NCBI GenBank assembly: GCA_026724425.1
Contig: JAIUCV010000076.1
Coordinates: forward strand, 1,697,501 to 1,761,500
Source of the DNA: Erythrophleum ivorense
Taxonomy: Eukaryota > Streptophyta > Magnoliopsida > Fabales > Fabaceae
DNA length: 64,000 bases
Direction: 5' to 3'
The notes below the pieces were generated by a model. It did not search any database. It saw only the letters and a list, made by a program, of their open reading frames with translations, and was not told the origin of the DNA. Within the stretch, counting starts at the first letter, position 1. Every line of letters starts with the position of its first letter. A program made the position numbers and the translations under genes. This document shows, piece after piece, positions 21,654-33,419 of the stretch.

Positions 21654-23106
21654 TCCATATGCATTATAATAGCTAGTTATATGTTTTTGTAACAAATAAA
21701 CAATTATTATATCGTATTTAAATATGTGAATTTTTTGCTATGTTTTAATTTGTTTCACAAAGTAACTTATCACAAATTCATCAAGCTCCAAACTAAATTT
21801 TAGAAACGAAATCTATTCATACGAAAAACTTACCAGGTTTAAATTTATGACTGGTAACGATGTTGATGGACGAGGAGCACTCGACGGTGGATAACAACGA
21901 TGAACGACGGATACTGGAGCGAGCTCAAGTATTTAATATTTAATATAATTTTAGTGTTTAATATTTCATTATATATACTAGAAAATGAACCCGCGCGTTG
22001 TGCGGAACTGAAACTATAAGATGATGGATAAATAATAACAATAAAATATTATTTTTTGTTTTTTTTTCAAATTTTTAATCTCCTATCATTTTTTTTTCTT
22101 CACTTATTTTCGGCTATGTACAAAAATTTGGTTTCTATACTTGATGTTATTGTTGTTTACTGTTATTTATTCATAATTATTTATTTATTTTTATCTTTGT
22201 ATTCATTTTACATATTTTCAACTTTTAAATTTATCTTACAAAAATTATATATATTTTAACCATGTGTCATAATAAATTAATGCACATATATTAAACATAT
22301 TAAATAGGACAAATATACAAAAAAAAATTGGTTAAAATACAATATCTAATTAACATTAAAATTTTAACAAATAGTTTTTCCTATTTCTGTAGTTGGATTT
22401 TGGTATTTCAGTAAAATTTCAAATTATAAATTAAATAAAAATAATAGTTAATATAAATGAGTATTTTAATTATAATTTAATATCAAAATTGCTGATATGG
22501 ATAGGCTAGATAGAAAGAAAACTCTCCTATTACAGTATATATAAGATTTATAGTTTTGGTAAAATTGACAATACATACTAATTGACCATACAGTTTGCAG
22601 GATAAAATGATTGAAAATTCTCCTTCATAAAGCCACGTCCTTATGTTGAGCATGAACTGTCTGATTTTATGGGATGTAACGAAAAATAGAAGTTTTATTT
22701 TATTTTTAGGCAACCATATGCTCTTTCTCGTTTTTTCTCTTCTCCATTGGTTCTGCAACTAAAACAAAAAGAACAATTGCAATAAATATGATTTTTCACC
22801 TTCAAGAAAACAAGAAAACAATAATATTTAACAAACCTTATCCATATACATTATAATAGTTATTTATATGTTTTCGTAACAAGTAAACAATTATTATATC
22901 GTATCTAAACATGTTAATTTTTTTTGCTAAGTTTTTGTTTCATAAAGTAATTTATCACAAATTCATCAAGCACCAAACTAAACCGTAGAAACGAAATCTC
23001 TTGAGACAAAAAGTTTTACTAGGTTTAAATCCATAACTGGTGATGACATTGATGAGGAGAAGCACTCGACGGTGGATGACAACATATACTGGACTGAGCT
23101 CAATTT
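21654..23106. repeat. ~275-bp direct repeat flanking an AT-rich spacer
   Basis: Bases 21654-21930 and 22841-23106 are diverged copies sharing tccatat.cattataatag, cacaaattcatcaagc.ccaaacta and gcactcgacggtggat. Between them lies 900 bp of AT-rich DNA with a Helitron-like terminus at 21978. No coding function recognised. Confidence 0.65.
21978..22006 (-). mobile_element. Helitron-like 3' terminus (minus strand)
   Basis: On the minus strand the sequence reads CCGCACAACGCGCGG, then ttcattttCTAG, then T. That is the hairpin, CTRR end and A/T target layout of plant Helitrons. The stem is about 6 bp with one imperfect pair. The 5' end and body could not be delimited. Confidence 0.5.
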
Positions 23107-23480
23107 TTCTTTCGTCGTCGTCGGCTTCGAATATTGTTGGTGTCCATTGTCTTTCAAAAAAATAAAAATTATTTTTGTCATTTGACACTCGATTTAACTA
23201 TTTAAGTATGTGTCTGAAAATGACTAGAACTTAATGGTATTTTTGAAAATTGGTGTGCCTGTTAATGTAATTTTGAAATTGTCCTTAAATTAAATTTACC
23301 CAACATATTTAATGGTGTTATGTTTCAAAGTATTTTACATAGGAAATATTGTAGAAGAAAATATATATAATAAATGTGAGGATTACCAAAGTAGGGGGTT
23401 TCACTTTCTTCATCGTCTCTTTTATCGGACTGCGTCAAAAGCAACCGTACTTTTTCCTCCTTTTCCTGGCGTTGAATCTC

Positions 23481-25952
23481 ATGGCGGGAATCAGACTGCC
23501 GCCGGAAGAATCGGAGACAACTCCTCAACAACAAGCCAGAGCGGCGACGGCGACGACGACGGATAGTTTGGCTTCCGACGACGATCGATCTATTGCGGCG
23601 GACTCATGGTCTATCAAGAGCGAGTATGGAAGCACTCTCGACGACGATCAGCGCCACGCCGACGCCGCCGAGGCTCTCTCCTCCGTCAACTTTCGCGTCT
23701 CTTCAGATTACAGGTTCTCGTCTATTTCTAATTTTCTCAGCGATTCTCGGAAAATAGATATAGAAGGGGAAATCGTAGAAATCGACGGATTAGAAGGAGA
23801 AATTAGGGTTTGTTGCAAGTAGAAATGTACATTTAAGGGAAACGGTGAATTGATTCTGCGAGATCTTAGGGTTTTTAAAACTTGAATCTATTGAGTATTT
23901 GATGATTGAAATGTTTGTGCATAGCTCTGACAAAGAAGAGCCAGATGCTGATGGAGGAGGACAGTCAATGCTTGGTCTCCAAAGCTATTGGGACGCAGCA
24001 TATTCAGATGAGCTCACAAATTTCAGGGAGCATGGTCATACCGGAGAAGTTTGGTAAAGCAGATCTCACCATAGATCCTCTCTCTGATTATGGAACTTGA
24101 TAGAGAAGATCTCAACGTTTCGTGGTCACTTCTTGTTTTTCATTTATTTCCTCTAGGTTTGGAGATGATGTTATGGAGATTGTAACTTCTTGGACGAAAG
24201 ACTTGTGCGTTGCGATTTCTCAACGAGAAATGTCTGTCTCTGACAACGGTGTTAAGTCAGAGGCGAATGATCAAGCTGATAAGTATTTGTCTAGTTGGAA
24301 TGTGCTTGATCTTGGTACCGGAAATGGCTTACTCCTTCACCAACTTGCTAAGGAGGGGTGAGTTTCTAATCATTTTCCTCATGCTCTGGCCTTTGAATGG
24401 ATAGCTATGTGTCATTTAGTGTGTAGAAAGATAAGTCTTTGACTTTGTCATTCGTCATTTTACATAAGCTGCCTAGAAGATGGTCTTTGAATGGTTTTTG
24501 TCTGTTGCCTAGCTTTTCTATTGATTTTCTTCTTTCACTCTAGCAACACGATTCATGTTGGCATGAGGTTAGGTTTATTTAATAGATAGTATCAGAGTGA
24601 AGTTTATGAGTTGAAAGTTCTGCAAGGATCGATCCCTAGATAGGAAGCTGTTTCACATGGAAACCAACTATTGTCTGTCAATATAGAGAGAAATTCTATA
24701 GAAGATAGTACATGAATGCAGTATAGAATCAGCCTCTCTCAGAGGCATAAGGCCCCTTTATGGCCTATGCAATGAAAACAAACAAGCATACTTTAGACAT
24801 TTTACCGTTGAGCTTGTTTGGTTCATGTTATGGAAACCGAAACTATCCGGAATGTGAAGTTTTATCATAATTTTTACTTGAACAGAAGGTTTACAATCCA
24901 GTGCATGTTCCACAGAATCTTATGTTTTAGTCTCTACTCTTTTCTTGACATTATTAATCTTCTCATTCTGGCTCAGGTTCTCTGATTTAACCGGGACTGA
25001 TTATAGTGAAGGTGCGGTAGAACTTGCTCAACATCTCTCCCAACGTGATGGGTTTCCAAGTATCCGTTTCATGGTATGACTTTGTTTAGCTTTAAAATAC
25101 CGAAAAAGGTTTGCGCAAACACATGGCATGGATTATTCCTCCTCCATATAAGTCCATACGCTATAATTAGCTCAGATAATGCAGTTCTTGAAAATGGTAA
25201 CTCATGTTTATGTGCCAATGGTATATGTTGTTTACATATGATTAGCATCTAGTTGTACAGAACTCAAAATCTTCTTTATGAACTAGTGGTGCTTACTGTG
25301 ATGAACATCACAAGACTTGCATCTTTACTCGACGTTGTGGAACTAACGGTTTGTTCTCTTAGGTCGATGATATCCTTGATACAAAATTGCAACAGAAGTT
25401 CAAGCTGGTGATGGACAAAGGAACTTTAGACGCCATCGGTTTGCATCCGGACGGCCCTGTCAAAAGGTAACTCGGTAAATTTGATATTCGGTATATGAAA
25501 TTACTGCGCACATAAACACTCACATTTGTCTGTTTCAGAGTCATGTATTGGGATTCAGTGTCGAAGCTGGTTGCTCCTGGTGGAATATTGGTAAAAAGCT
25601 CTCCTCAACTCTTGAAAAATATTTAGTTTAAAAGCGAGTTAATCCGAACATTAAGCTTAAGCAAACTGCCTTACCGGAATTTTTATATGATTCTGCTTAT
25701 GTTGAAAAGGTGATCACATCGTGTAACAACACAAAAGACGAACTCTTGGAAGAAGTAGAGAATTTCAACATCAGAAAACTTAACTTATCTACAGACGGAG
25801 GAGATTCCGCCGCCAATGGCTCTGAAGCTGGTGCAAACAGAATTGAACATCCTCCGTTTGAGTATCTGAGCCACGTTAGGACGTACCCGACCTTCATGTT
25901 TGGTGGGTCTGTAGGATCGCGTGTGGCTACTGTTGCTTTTCTAAGAAAGTGA
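23481..25952 (+). CDS. AR401: AR401-like eEF1A lysine methyltransferase (EFM4/METTL10 type)
   Basis: Seven exons with GT-AG introns, 23481-23713, 23925-24053, 24157-24357, 24977-25073, 25363-25466, 25539-25590 and 25710-25952, give an open frame of 352 residues. The acidic, Ala/Thr-rich N-terminus is probably disordered. The methyltransferase core begins near residue 90 with an SYWDAAY box. Motif I is VLDLGTGNG at about 170-178, and the post-motif DKGTLDAI is at 238-245, the signature of the Efm4/METTL10 class that methylates a lysine of translation factor eEF1A in the cytosol. A HPPFEYLSHVRTYPTF segment and a short C-terminal strand close the fold. The start at 23481 was chosen by its match to the family N-terminus; an in-frame upstream ATG at 23376 would add an unlikely hydrophobic leader. 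Position and neighbours fit A. thaliana At1g66680. Confidence 0.93.
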
Positions 25953-26294
25953 GAGCAAAAGTTTGGATTTGCAACATAATGCCCAGACTCTTCTTTTGTT
26001 TTTCTTTTTTTTTTGGTGTCAAGAAGACTATTCATGTGCTTTTGGGAGCTCTTAAATAACCTCTAAATTTCTTTCTCATAATCTTTTGGTGTCTGAAAAA
26101 AACTGATGGGTTTTGGTCATTTATGTGTGTTTCTGAGGTTCAAATCTGCCATGTGAAATAGATTATTATAGTAGAAGTAAACACATTTTCCAGATAAAAT
26201 GATCCGATCTTCCGAAACAGATCATACTATTATTTGCGAAGCCAAAATTTCGTTTCGAGGCACCACGTTCGCTCTCAGCCGCGGAATTACAAGA

Positions 26295-26560
26295 ATACCC
26301 TTAATAAAAATCTTGATTAAATCTTTACAATTTCTTTTTTTAAATATCCTTTTGTTTTTGTTAATACGCCAACAATATATGGAATTTATCCGATTATATT
26401 TTTACTAATAATTATTTCAAAAAGATTACCCTTAATGAAAATCTTGATTAAATCTTTACAATTTCTTTTTTTTTAAATATCCTTTTGTTTTTGTTAATAC
26501 GCCAACATTATATGGAATTTATCCGATTATATTTTTACTGATTATTTCAAAAATATTTAT
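26295..26560. repeat. ~134-bp tandem duplication
   Basis: The segment starting acccttaataaaaatcttgat at about 26295 is repeated at about 26427 with few differences, through the shared phrase tatggaatttatccgattata. No coding content. Confidence 0.75.
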
Positions 26561-27490
26561 ATACATTTAATATAGGTAAACACTTTCTAAATTTAACAAA
26601 TAAATTAAAAATTGATATATACTAAAAACTATTAACCGAATGGAATATTAACTAATTTCAGTTTGTTTTGTGATTCCTAAATTCTAAGAGAATAGAATTA
26701 TAGATATTATAATATTATTTTTACTTCCGTAACATAATTTAATATTTTAAATATAAAACATACTAACATAAAATTTGTTTTAATGTTCAATATGAACGTC
26801 ACGATTAGGATCACGATGACTGTAAATTCATCAAAAACCAAAGATATTTATTTTTTTTTAAAACTTGACGATGCACATAAAAACCCTAATCCCAAATCTG
26901 TATTTATCGTCTGCATGCCCTAACTTAGTCCAAAAATACATTATCAACTAGAAGTAGTTATTTTGATGTTGCACTCCACTTGATAAAGAAAACTGATGGA
27001 TAAGGCTTAAGGGGAAAAAAAAAATTAATAGATGATATAATTAATTAAAATACCTTAATAAATTTCACAATAAAAGGAAACTCTAAGATCATCATTAATT
27101 TAATATCTTTTATCTTTTTAATAAAATGAAATTACTAAACAAATACATATTTATATAAGAATCAAAATATGAAAAAGGATATTTTCATATTTAAAAACAG
27201 GAAATTATCTACATAAATAAAAAAATAATATATAATTATGATAATGAATATCGTATTCTGATGGTGCAAGTGTTATATAAAAGGACATCTCATTATAATG
27301 TTTTTACAAATTCTAGACATTACCAATAACAAACTTGATAGAAGTGCTTTCTTTACGACGAACTTATACGATGAGACCCACAAAGTACTTTTTTTTTTAT
27401 CGATAACACTAACATTGTCGATTTAAAACAAAAAACAACAACAACAACTTTAAAAAAAAAAACTAAAACAATAAAGCAAATCCAAAACCA
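26561..27490. other. AT-rich intergenic DNA
   Basis: Low-complexity AT-rich sequence with no gene, RNA or transposon terminus that I can support. Confidence 0.5.
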
Positions 27491-27497
27491 GTTTATA

Positions 27498-27685
27498 ATG
27501 TGGGATTATGGTGTAAGGTTTACGGGGGGCGGTTATAATGTGGGGTTAGGGTTTAGAGGGGGGAGGTTATAATGTGGGTTAGGGTGTACGGTTTAGGGGG
27601 GTTCCAGGAGGTGGGGGGGGTATAGGGGGGTTAGGGTTTAGGCTGTTAGGGTTTATATTGATGGGTGTAGGGTTTAGTTTTTGGT
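27498..27685 (+). repeat. G-rich, degenerate telomere-like tract
   Basis: An isolated G-rich stretch in AT-rich surroundings. It contains repeated units such as ggttataatgtggg, several copies of the plant telomere-type phrase ttagggttta, and runs of 6-7 G. Confidence 0.6.
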
Positions 27686-27720
27686 GCATTTTTAAAAATT
27701 TGAATTATTTTGACATTTAT

Positions 27721-28922
27721 AATATATATTTAAAAAAAAAAAACATATCAACCTAAAATAAAAATGAGATAAGCAAAAGGAGGAAGAATAAAACAAGACG
27801 AATTTGATAAAGATGGAGAGTGAATAATTGAGGAAGAATAAAAACTCGAATGATAAGATAAATATCAACCCAGAAGAACAAATAAGAGAAATCCATTGGA
27901 GGATGAAGAAGACGAATATGAATGGAAGAAAGGGAAGAAGATGAGAAAATTGGAGAAAAAAACTAGAATAAGAGGTAAAAGTAGTCGAAAAAGAAATTCA
28001 AAGAATGAAGAAGAAGAAGTGTAACAAAAAGACTAAAACAAAAGAAGAAAATGATACATAAAAAAATATAATTTCGAGCCAATAAATACAAATGCGATTA
28101 AAAAGGAGAAATAATATTCGAGGAAAAAAAAAAGAGATTGATGAAAAAAAAAAAAAAAAGAGGATGTTGGAGGATATGAGAAAAATTGAAAGATCAAAAA
28201 GAAAAATAAAACGACAATGAAAACACATATTATAACATAAAGAAAAAATAAGAAAATGAATAAGAAAACGATAAAAAAGAGAAAGAAGAAGTTAAGATCA
28301 TTGGAGAATAAGAAGAGGAATAATATATATTTAAAAAAAAAAAACATATCAACCTAAAATAAAAATGAGATAAGCAAAAGGAGGAAGAATAAAATTAACA
28401 AGACGAATTTGATAAAGATGGAGAGTGAATAATTGAGGAAGAATAAAAACTCGAAGGATAAGATAAATATCAACCCAGAAGAACAAATAAGAGAAATCCA
28501 TTGGAGGATGAAGAAGACGAATATGAATGGAAGAAAGGGAAGAAGATGAGAAAATTGGAGAAAAAAAACTAGAATAAGAGGTAAAAGTAGTCGAAAAAGA
28601 AATTCAAAGAATGAAGAAGAAGAAATATAACAAAAAGACTAAAACAAAAGAAGAAAATGATACATAAAAAAATATAATTTCGAGCCAATAAATACAAATG
28701 CGATTAAAAAGGAGAAATAATATTCGAGGAAAAAAAAAAGAGATTGATGAAAAAAAAAAAAAGAGGATGTTGGAGGATATGAGAAAAATTGAAAGATCAA
28801 AAAGAAAAATAAAACGACAATGAAAACACATATTATAACATAAAGAAAAAATAAGAAAATGAATAAGAAAACGATAAAAAAGAGAAAGAAGAAGTTAAGA
28901 TCATTGGAGAATAAGAAGAGGA
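27721..28922. repeat. 601-bp tandem duplication in purine-rich DNA
   Basis: 27721-28321 and 28322-28922 are nearly identical copies, starting at aatatatatttaaa and ending in aagaagaggaa. They differ mainly by small insertions in A runs, so the duplication is recent. Confidence 0.85.
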
Positions 28923-30410
28923 AGAATAAGAATAAGACGCAGACGAGAAGGTGAAGAAGGCGAATAAAAACTAATAGAAAATAAAAAGATGACAGATCAG
29001 ACAAAGACGATGAAGAAAAACCAGAACACAAAGAATAAGAAATCAAAGATATATAGGAAATAATAATGAGAAGAATAAAAAGTTAGAAAAGAAAAAAACA
29101 ATAAAGAAAAAATGAAAGAATTAATGAAAACAAAAAAGAAAAGAGAGTCAAGTGATATCAAGACGAAAAAAAAATATTTGCTTTGAAAATTTAGATGTTT
29201 TTTATAAGTGCAACATGATAGTTTTTCAAATGATACAAATTTAATTTTTTTTTATTTTCAAAATAGTTCATACCCGCGCAATGTAGAATCTCTTCTAAAT
29301 CTCTGTAACAAATGAGCTAGGACTTCGTTATTCTTCTTTTCTCACGTAATCTATTTATTTTTATGACGAACAAAACAAATGAAAAAAAAAAAAAAAACAA
29401 GATTACAATAGAAGAACATAAAAACAAAGAAAATGCTGGAAAAATCGAATGATGAAAATATGAAGAATAAGAAGCCATTAAAGAAACAAATTGTAAATAA
29501 AAGGAAGAGGGCGAATATAAACCAAAATAAAAAATAAAAAGATGAAGAAAAATAAAAAGAGATAATAAAGTTGGATAAGAAAAACCGAAAATAAAAATAA
29601 AAAAGGAAGATAGAGAAGAAAAGCAATCTAAAAGATGTAGAAGACAAAGCAAAAGAAGACGAAGATGAATACAAGAAAAATAAAATTTAGAAGAATATAA
29701 AGTAAAAAGACGAATGTCATAAGAAGGTGAAGAAATAATTAAGGATGATAAAAACTGGAAAAATAGAGATAAAACTAAACCAGAAGAATAAAGAAGAAGT
29801 ATACGAATACAACACAAGAATATGAGAGTATTAAAAATTGAAAGATAAAGCTGAAGAAGACAGGGCTGATGAAGAAGAAGTTGGAAAAGACGTAGACAAG
29901 AACAAATAAAAATTGGAGTAAAAAGAAAAAGATGAGAAACTTGGAAAAGAAGAAGAAGAAAAGCTCTGCTCGAACAAGAAAAACAGAAGATGAAGAGAAA
30001 AAGACGAGCGGGATATATTAAAATCAGAATAATGTGAATGCGAGAAAGATAGAGAGAGGAGGATTGAAGAAGAAAAAGAATCGAAAAATAATATGAAGAA
30101 AAACAGGAAGAAAAAGAAAGAGAAGAGTTGGAGGTCATGAAGATGAATAATAAGAGACTGAAAGAAAAACATTGGAAGATAAAGAAAAGGAAACGATGAA
30201 AAATAAAAATGGAAGAAATAGAAGAAGAGGAATAAGACGATAAAAAAGTGAGATCATTGGAAAAAAATAAGAGGAAGAAAAGATTGAAGAAAAAAACTGA
30301 GCTAAAGAAAGAGAAGGAGAAGTCAAAGATGAGACATAAAAATTAGAAAAATGAAAAGTTAATAAAAGACAAAAATAATGAATACAATCACTAAAAACAC
30401 ACATATTTGC
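27770..30410 (+). repeat. 2.6-kb purine-rich (A/G) tract
   Basis: The plus strand is almost all A and G for 2.6 kb, built from words like gaagaagaag, gaaaaataaa and agacgaag. The complementary strand therefore shows long open frames of Phe, Ser and Leu; these are composition artefacts. The copies are too diverged to be a simple microsatellite. Confidence 0.7.
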
Positions 30411-30748
30411 ATTATGTGTAATGGTTTATTATATATCAATATAAGAGATATAATTTATATTTTGATATTTCTCATTTTTCCAACATATTAATACTTCTTT
30501 TACGAATAATAAATTTAAAATAATTGATATGGTTTTGTGCACTAAACTAAAAGAGAGTATAATAAAATATTTTAAAGATTCAAAATATATGAAATTGATT
30601 AATGTAATATATAAAGAATTCTTTCTACACATAATGAAACTTAATTGATTTTATCATATTAATTTTGTATATGCATATAAGTTTTAAAATCAATCATCTT
30701 AAATTCTGTTACTTATGTAATTAAAAAAAATTATTTTAAAAATGTTAT

Positions 30749-30778
30749 GCCCGCACAAGGTGCGGGCTAACCACCTAG
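30749..30778 (+). mobile_element. Helitron 3' terminus (plus strand)
   Basis: A perfect 8-bp hairpin gcccgcac-aag-gtgcgggc (30749-30767), then taaccacCTAG and a T. This matches Helitron ends: hairpin, about 7-10 bp, CTRR, T. The body probably lies to the left and may include the purine-rich DNA, but I found no certain 5' TC end and no Rep/helicase. Confidence 0.7.
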
Positions 30779-31122
30779 TTTTCTGTAAGACTGTAGTAAA
30801 CAAAATCTATATTGAACACTCAACTATTATGTAGTCAATTTAACAAGATAAATCCAAAGGAGCCAAGCCTCCAAATTTGTTTGAAAATTGATATTTTATT
30901 TTTATATGTGAAAATTTTAGTTCGATGTTTAAGGATTGAAACTTGTGTAAATCAATACGAGAGTATAAGAATCATACACGTTAGATACAAGAGAATTTAC
31001 GATTTTCGTAGTCTGATACGGTACCGTTTTGATTCTTAAAGAAAGAGAGTATCCAGAAACAGCCCCATCATCACTTTGCTTCAACCTCTTTAGCAAATCA
31101 AAATTTGAGAAGAAACTCAAAA

Positions 31123-31702
31123 ATGGAGATGAGTTTGAATCTGGCATCATCTTCAACCTCAAATTCTGTTTTCCTTTTCAATCCGATTCTCTCAGGGAAA
31201 CAACTCGCTTTCCCATGTCGACACCAGAGAATCCCTAAAAGAGTGAAACCCTTGTGCGTTAAATCTTCAATTAACTTGTCTGGGCCCAGACAAACCCTTT
31301 CTAGTAACTGGGATGTGTCTAGCTTTTCCGTTGAATCTCTTTCCCAGTCTTCTTCTCGTCTCCCCAGTTTCGAGGAACTCGACACCACAAACATGCTTCT
31401 CCGTCAGAGAATCGTCTTTCTCGGTTCTCAGGTTTCTCCTCTCAAATTCTTATTATGATACAAAATCTAGAAATTTTGGACCCCCAAATATGTATTTTTC
31501 TGGAACTGTTCTGAATTGGATTTGGTGATATCTGTATGAAAATTAAGCCAGATTTGCAGTAGTTTTGTATAATCTTTGTCTCTTTGATTCTGTTTTTATT
31601 CATTATCGATAAAAAAAACTTCTTGATTCTTTAAGCAAAAATATTGTTTTGTGGCTATTAGAATGAAAATTGAAGAGTTTTAAAGCTGTTTATAGCATTT
31701 CC

Positions 31703-31750
<48 letters not shown>

Positions 31751-32733
31751 TTTTGGGAGATAAAGTTGTGTTCTTGCTCTACCGAGACACTCAAGCTTTT
31801 CTTGAATGTGATACTCTCTACTAGGTCGATGACATGACAGCAGATTTGGTGATAAGTCAGCTCTTGCTACTAGACGCTGAAGACTCAGAGAGAGACATCA
31901 CATTGTTCATCAATTCACCCGGTGGATCTATCACTGCCGGTATATGCAAAAACCTTCCCATCCCGCCATGTTTCGTATCGTTTCTTGATTCTCTCGAGCT
32001 TTCTTGATTCTTGAACTGCTATGTGGCTTTTTTTTTTTTGGTTTCTTTTGCAGGGATGGGAATATACGATGCGATGAAACAGTGCAAGGCCGATGTATCG
32101 ACCGTTTGCTTAGGTTTAGCCGCGTCGATGGGCGCGTTCCTCCTCGCTTCTGGCTCGAAAGGGAAACGGTATTGCATGCCAAACTCTAAAGTTATGATCC
32201 ATCAGCCACTTGGTACCGCTGGAGGCAAAGTAACGATAACTACTTTTGAATCTTTGTTTTTATGCTTTCTTGATTTCTCGTTTTGTTTTTTCATCTTCTT
32301 GATTTCACAAAACCTTGAATGTGTATCAGGCAATGGAAATGGGTATACGTATAAGAGAAATGATGTACCACAAGATTAAACTAAACAAGATCTTCTCTAG
32401 AATCACCGGGAAGCCTGAATCGCAGGTATATATGAACGAAAAAAATCAATCTTTACTTCGCTTACATGATTCTTGATATCATGTTTTTGACAGATTGAAG
32501 GTGACACGGACCGTGACAACTTCTTGAATCCGTGGGAAGCGAAAGAGTACGGTTTGATCGACGCTGTGATCGACGATGGAAAGCCGGGACTGATCGCGCC
32601 GATTGGAGATGGTTCTCCTCCGCCTAAAACCAAAGTTTGGGATCTTTGGAAAGTTGAAGGAACCAAGAAAGATAATAAGAATTTGCCTACCGAGCAGTCG
32701 ATGATACAGAATGGCTACGCCGCTCCCGAATAA
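31123..32733 (+). CDS. CLPP3: Plastid ATP-dependent Clp protease proteolytic subunit ClpP3
   Basis: Five exons, 31123-31431, 31825-31939, 32054-32229, 32330-32425 and 32494-32733, with GT-AG introns, encode 311 residues. The first ~70 residues are rich in Ser and basic residues with few acidic ones, a chloroplast transit peptide. The serine-protease core follows. The catalytic triad is Ser166 (GLAASMGAF), His191 (VMIHQPLG) and Asp240 (TDRDNF), with the 25- and 49-residue spacing of E. coli ClpP. The C-terminal extension after about residue 260 is typical of plant ClpP3. It acts in the stroma as part of the mixed P-ring of the Clp core complex that degrades proteins fed by ClpC chaperones. Intron 1 contains a (GA)n tract and the 3' UTR a (TTTG)n run. 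Gene order fits A. thaliana At1g66670. Confidence 0.96.
31704..31747 (+). repeat. (GA)n microsatellite in CLPP3 intron 1
   Basis: More than 20 GA units inside the first intron. Confidence 0.95.
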
Positions 32734-32738
32734 ACAAC

Positions 32739-32763
32739 TGTTTGTTTGTTTGTTTGTTTGTTG
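32739..32763 (+). repeat. (TTTG)n microsatellite in the CLPP3 3' UTR
   Basis: About six tetranucleotide units directly after the stop codon. Confidence 0.9.
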
Positions 32764-33186
32764 CAGCGTTTTGCGTTCTCTTTGTTTATGTTAATGTGTT
32801 AGCTGAAACCATAAAAACGTGGCGTTTCCTTGTGTTTGTACCATTTCTTTGATAGATTTTTGGAGTAATTTGAAGGCAAAAAAAAAAGATTTTTTTGTTG
32901 TTGTTGTAGCACAGAAGATGCAGAAGCACAAGAAAGTTAGATTCTTGAAAAGGTTCGGTTTTGCAATAAAGCCGCAAAAATCAAACTTTTCTATAAGATA
33001 TTTTATTGTGCTGAAACAAATTTTTGATCTAAACCGAAAAATAGAGTAAAACCCAAATTAAACCGAATCAAATAACCGAATAGCCTGGCCTAATTAAAAA
33101 AGTAACTCTCAGATAGGGTTTTACCTCCAGCAGTCAGTGAAAAACACGCACACAGATCGGCGGCGGCCATCGGAGAGTTTTCCGAG

Positions 33187-33388
33187 ATGTCGATTCCGCC
33201 GAGAGTATCTGCGGCTGTTCCTGGAAGATTATCCGTCCATCGCTCCCCAAAGAGGCAACGGCTTGGTGAATTCTACGATTCCAGCTCCTCCTCCAGTGAC
33301 GAAGAAGAAGTCGGAATCGCAGAAGCTGTTGGTGTAACGAGAACGGCGACCATTGCTAACGATTCCACCTCCTCAAGTGACGAAGAAG

Positions 33389-33419
<31 letters not shown>

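Noticed and set aside
23376..23480. Upstream in-frame ATG of AR401 giving a hydrophobic leader
   Set aside because: The family starts at the MAGIRLPPEE position, and the extension has the composition of 5' UTR.
27998..30404. Long minus-strand open frames rich in Phe, Ser and Leu
   Set aside because: They are what a pyrimidine-rich strand must encode; there is no domain and the 601-bp duplication copies them. Not genes.
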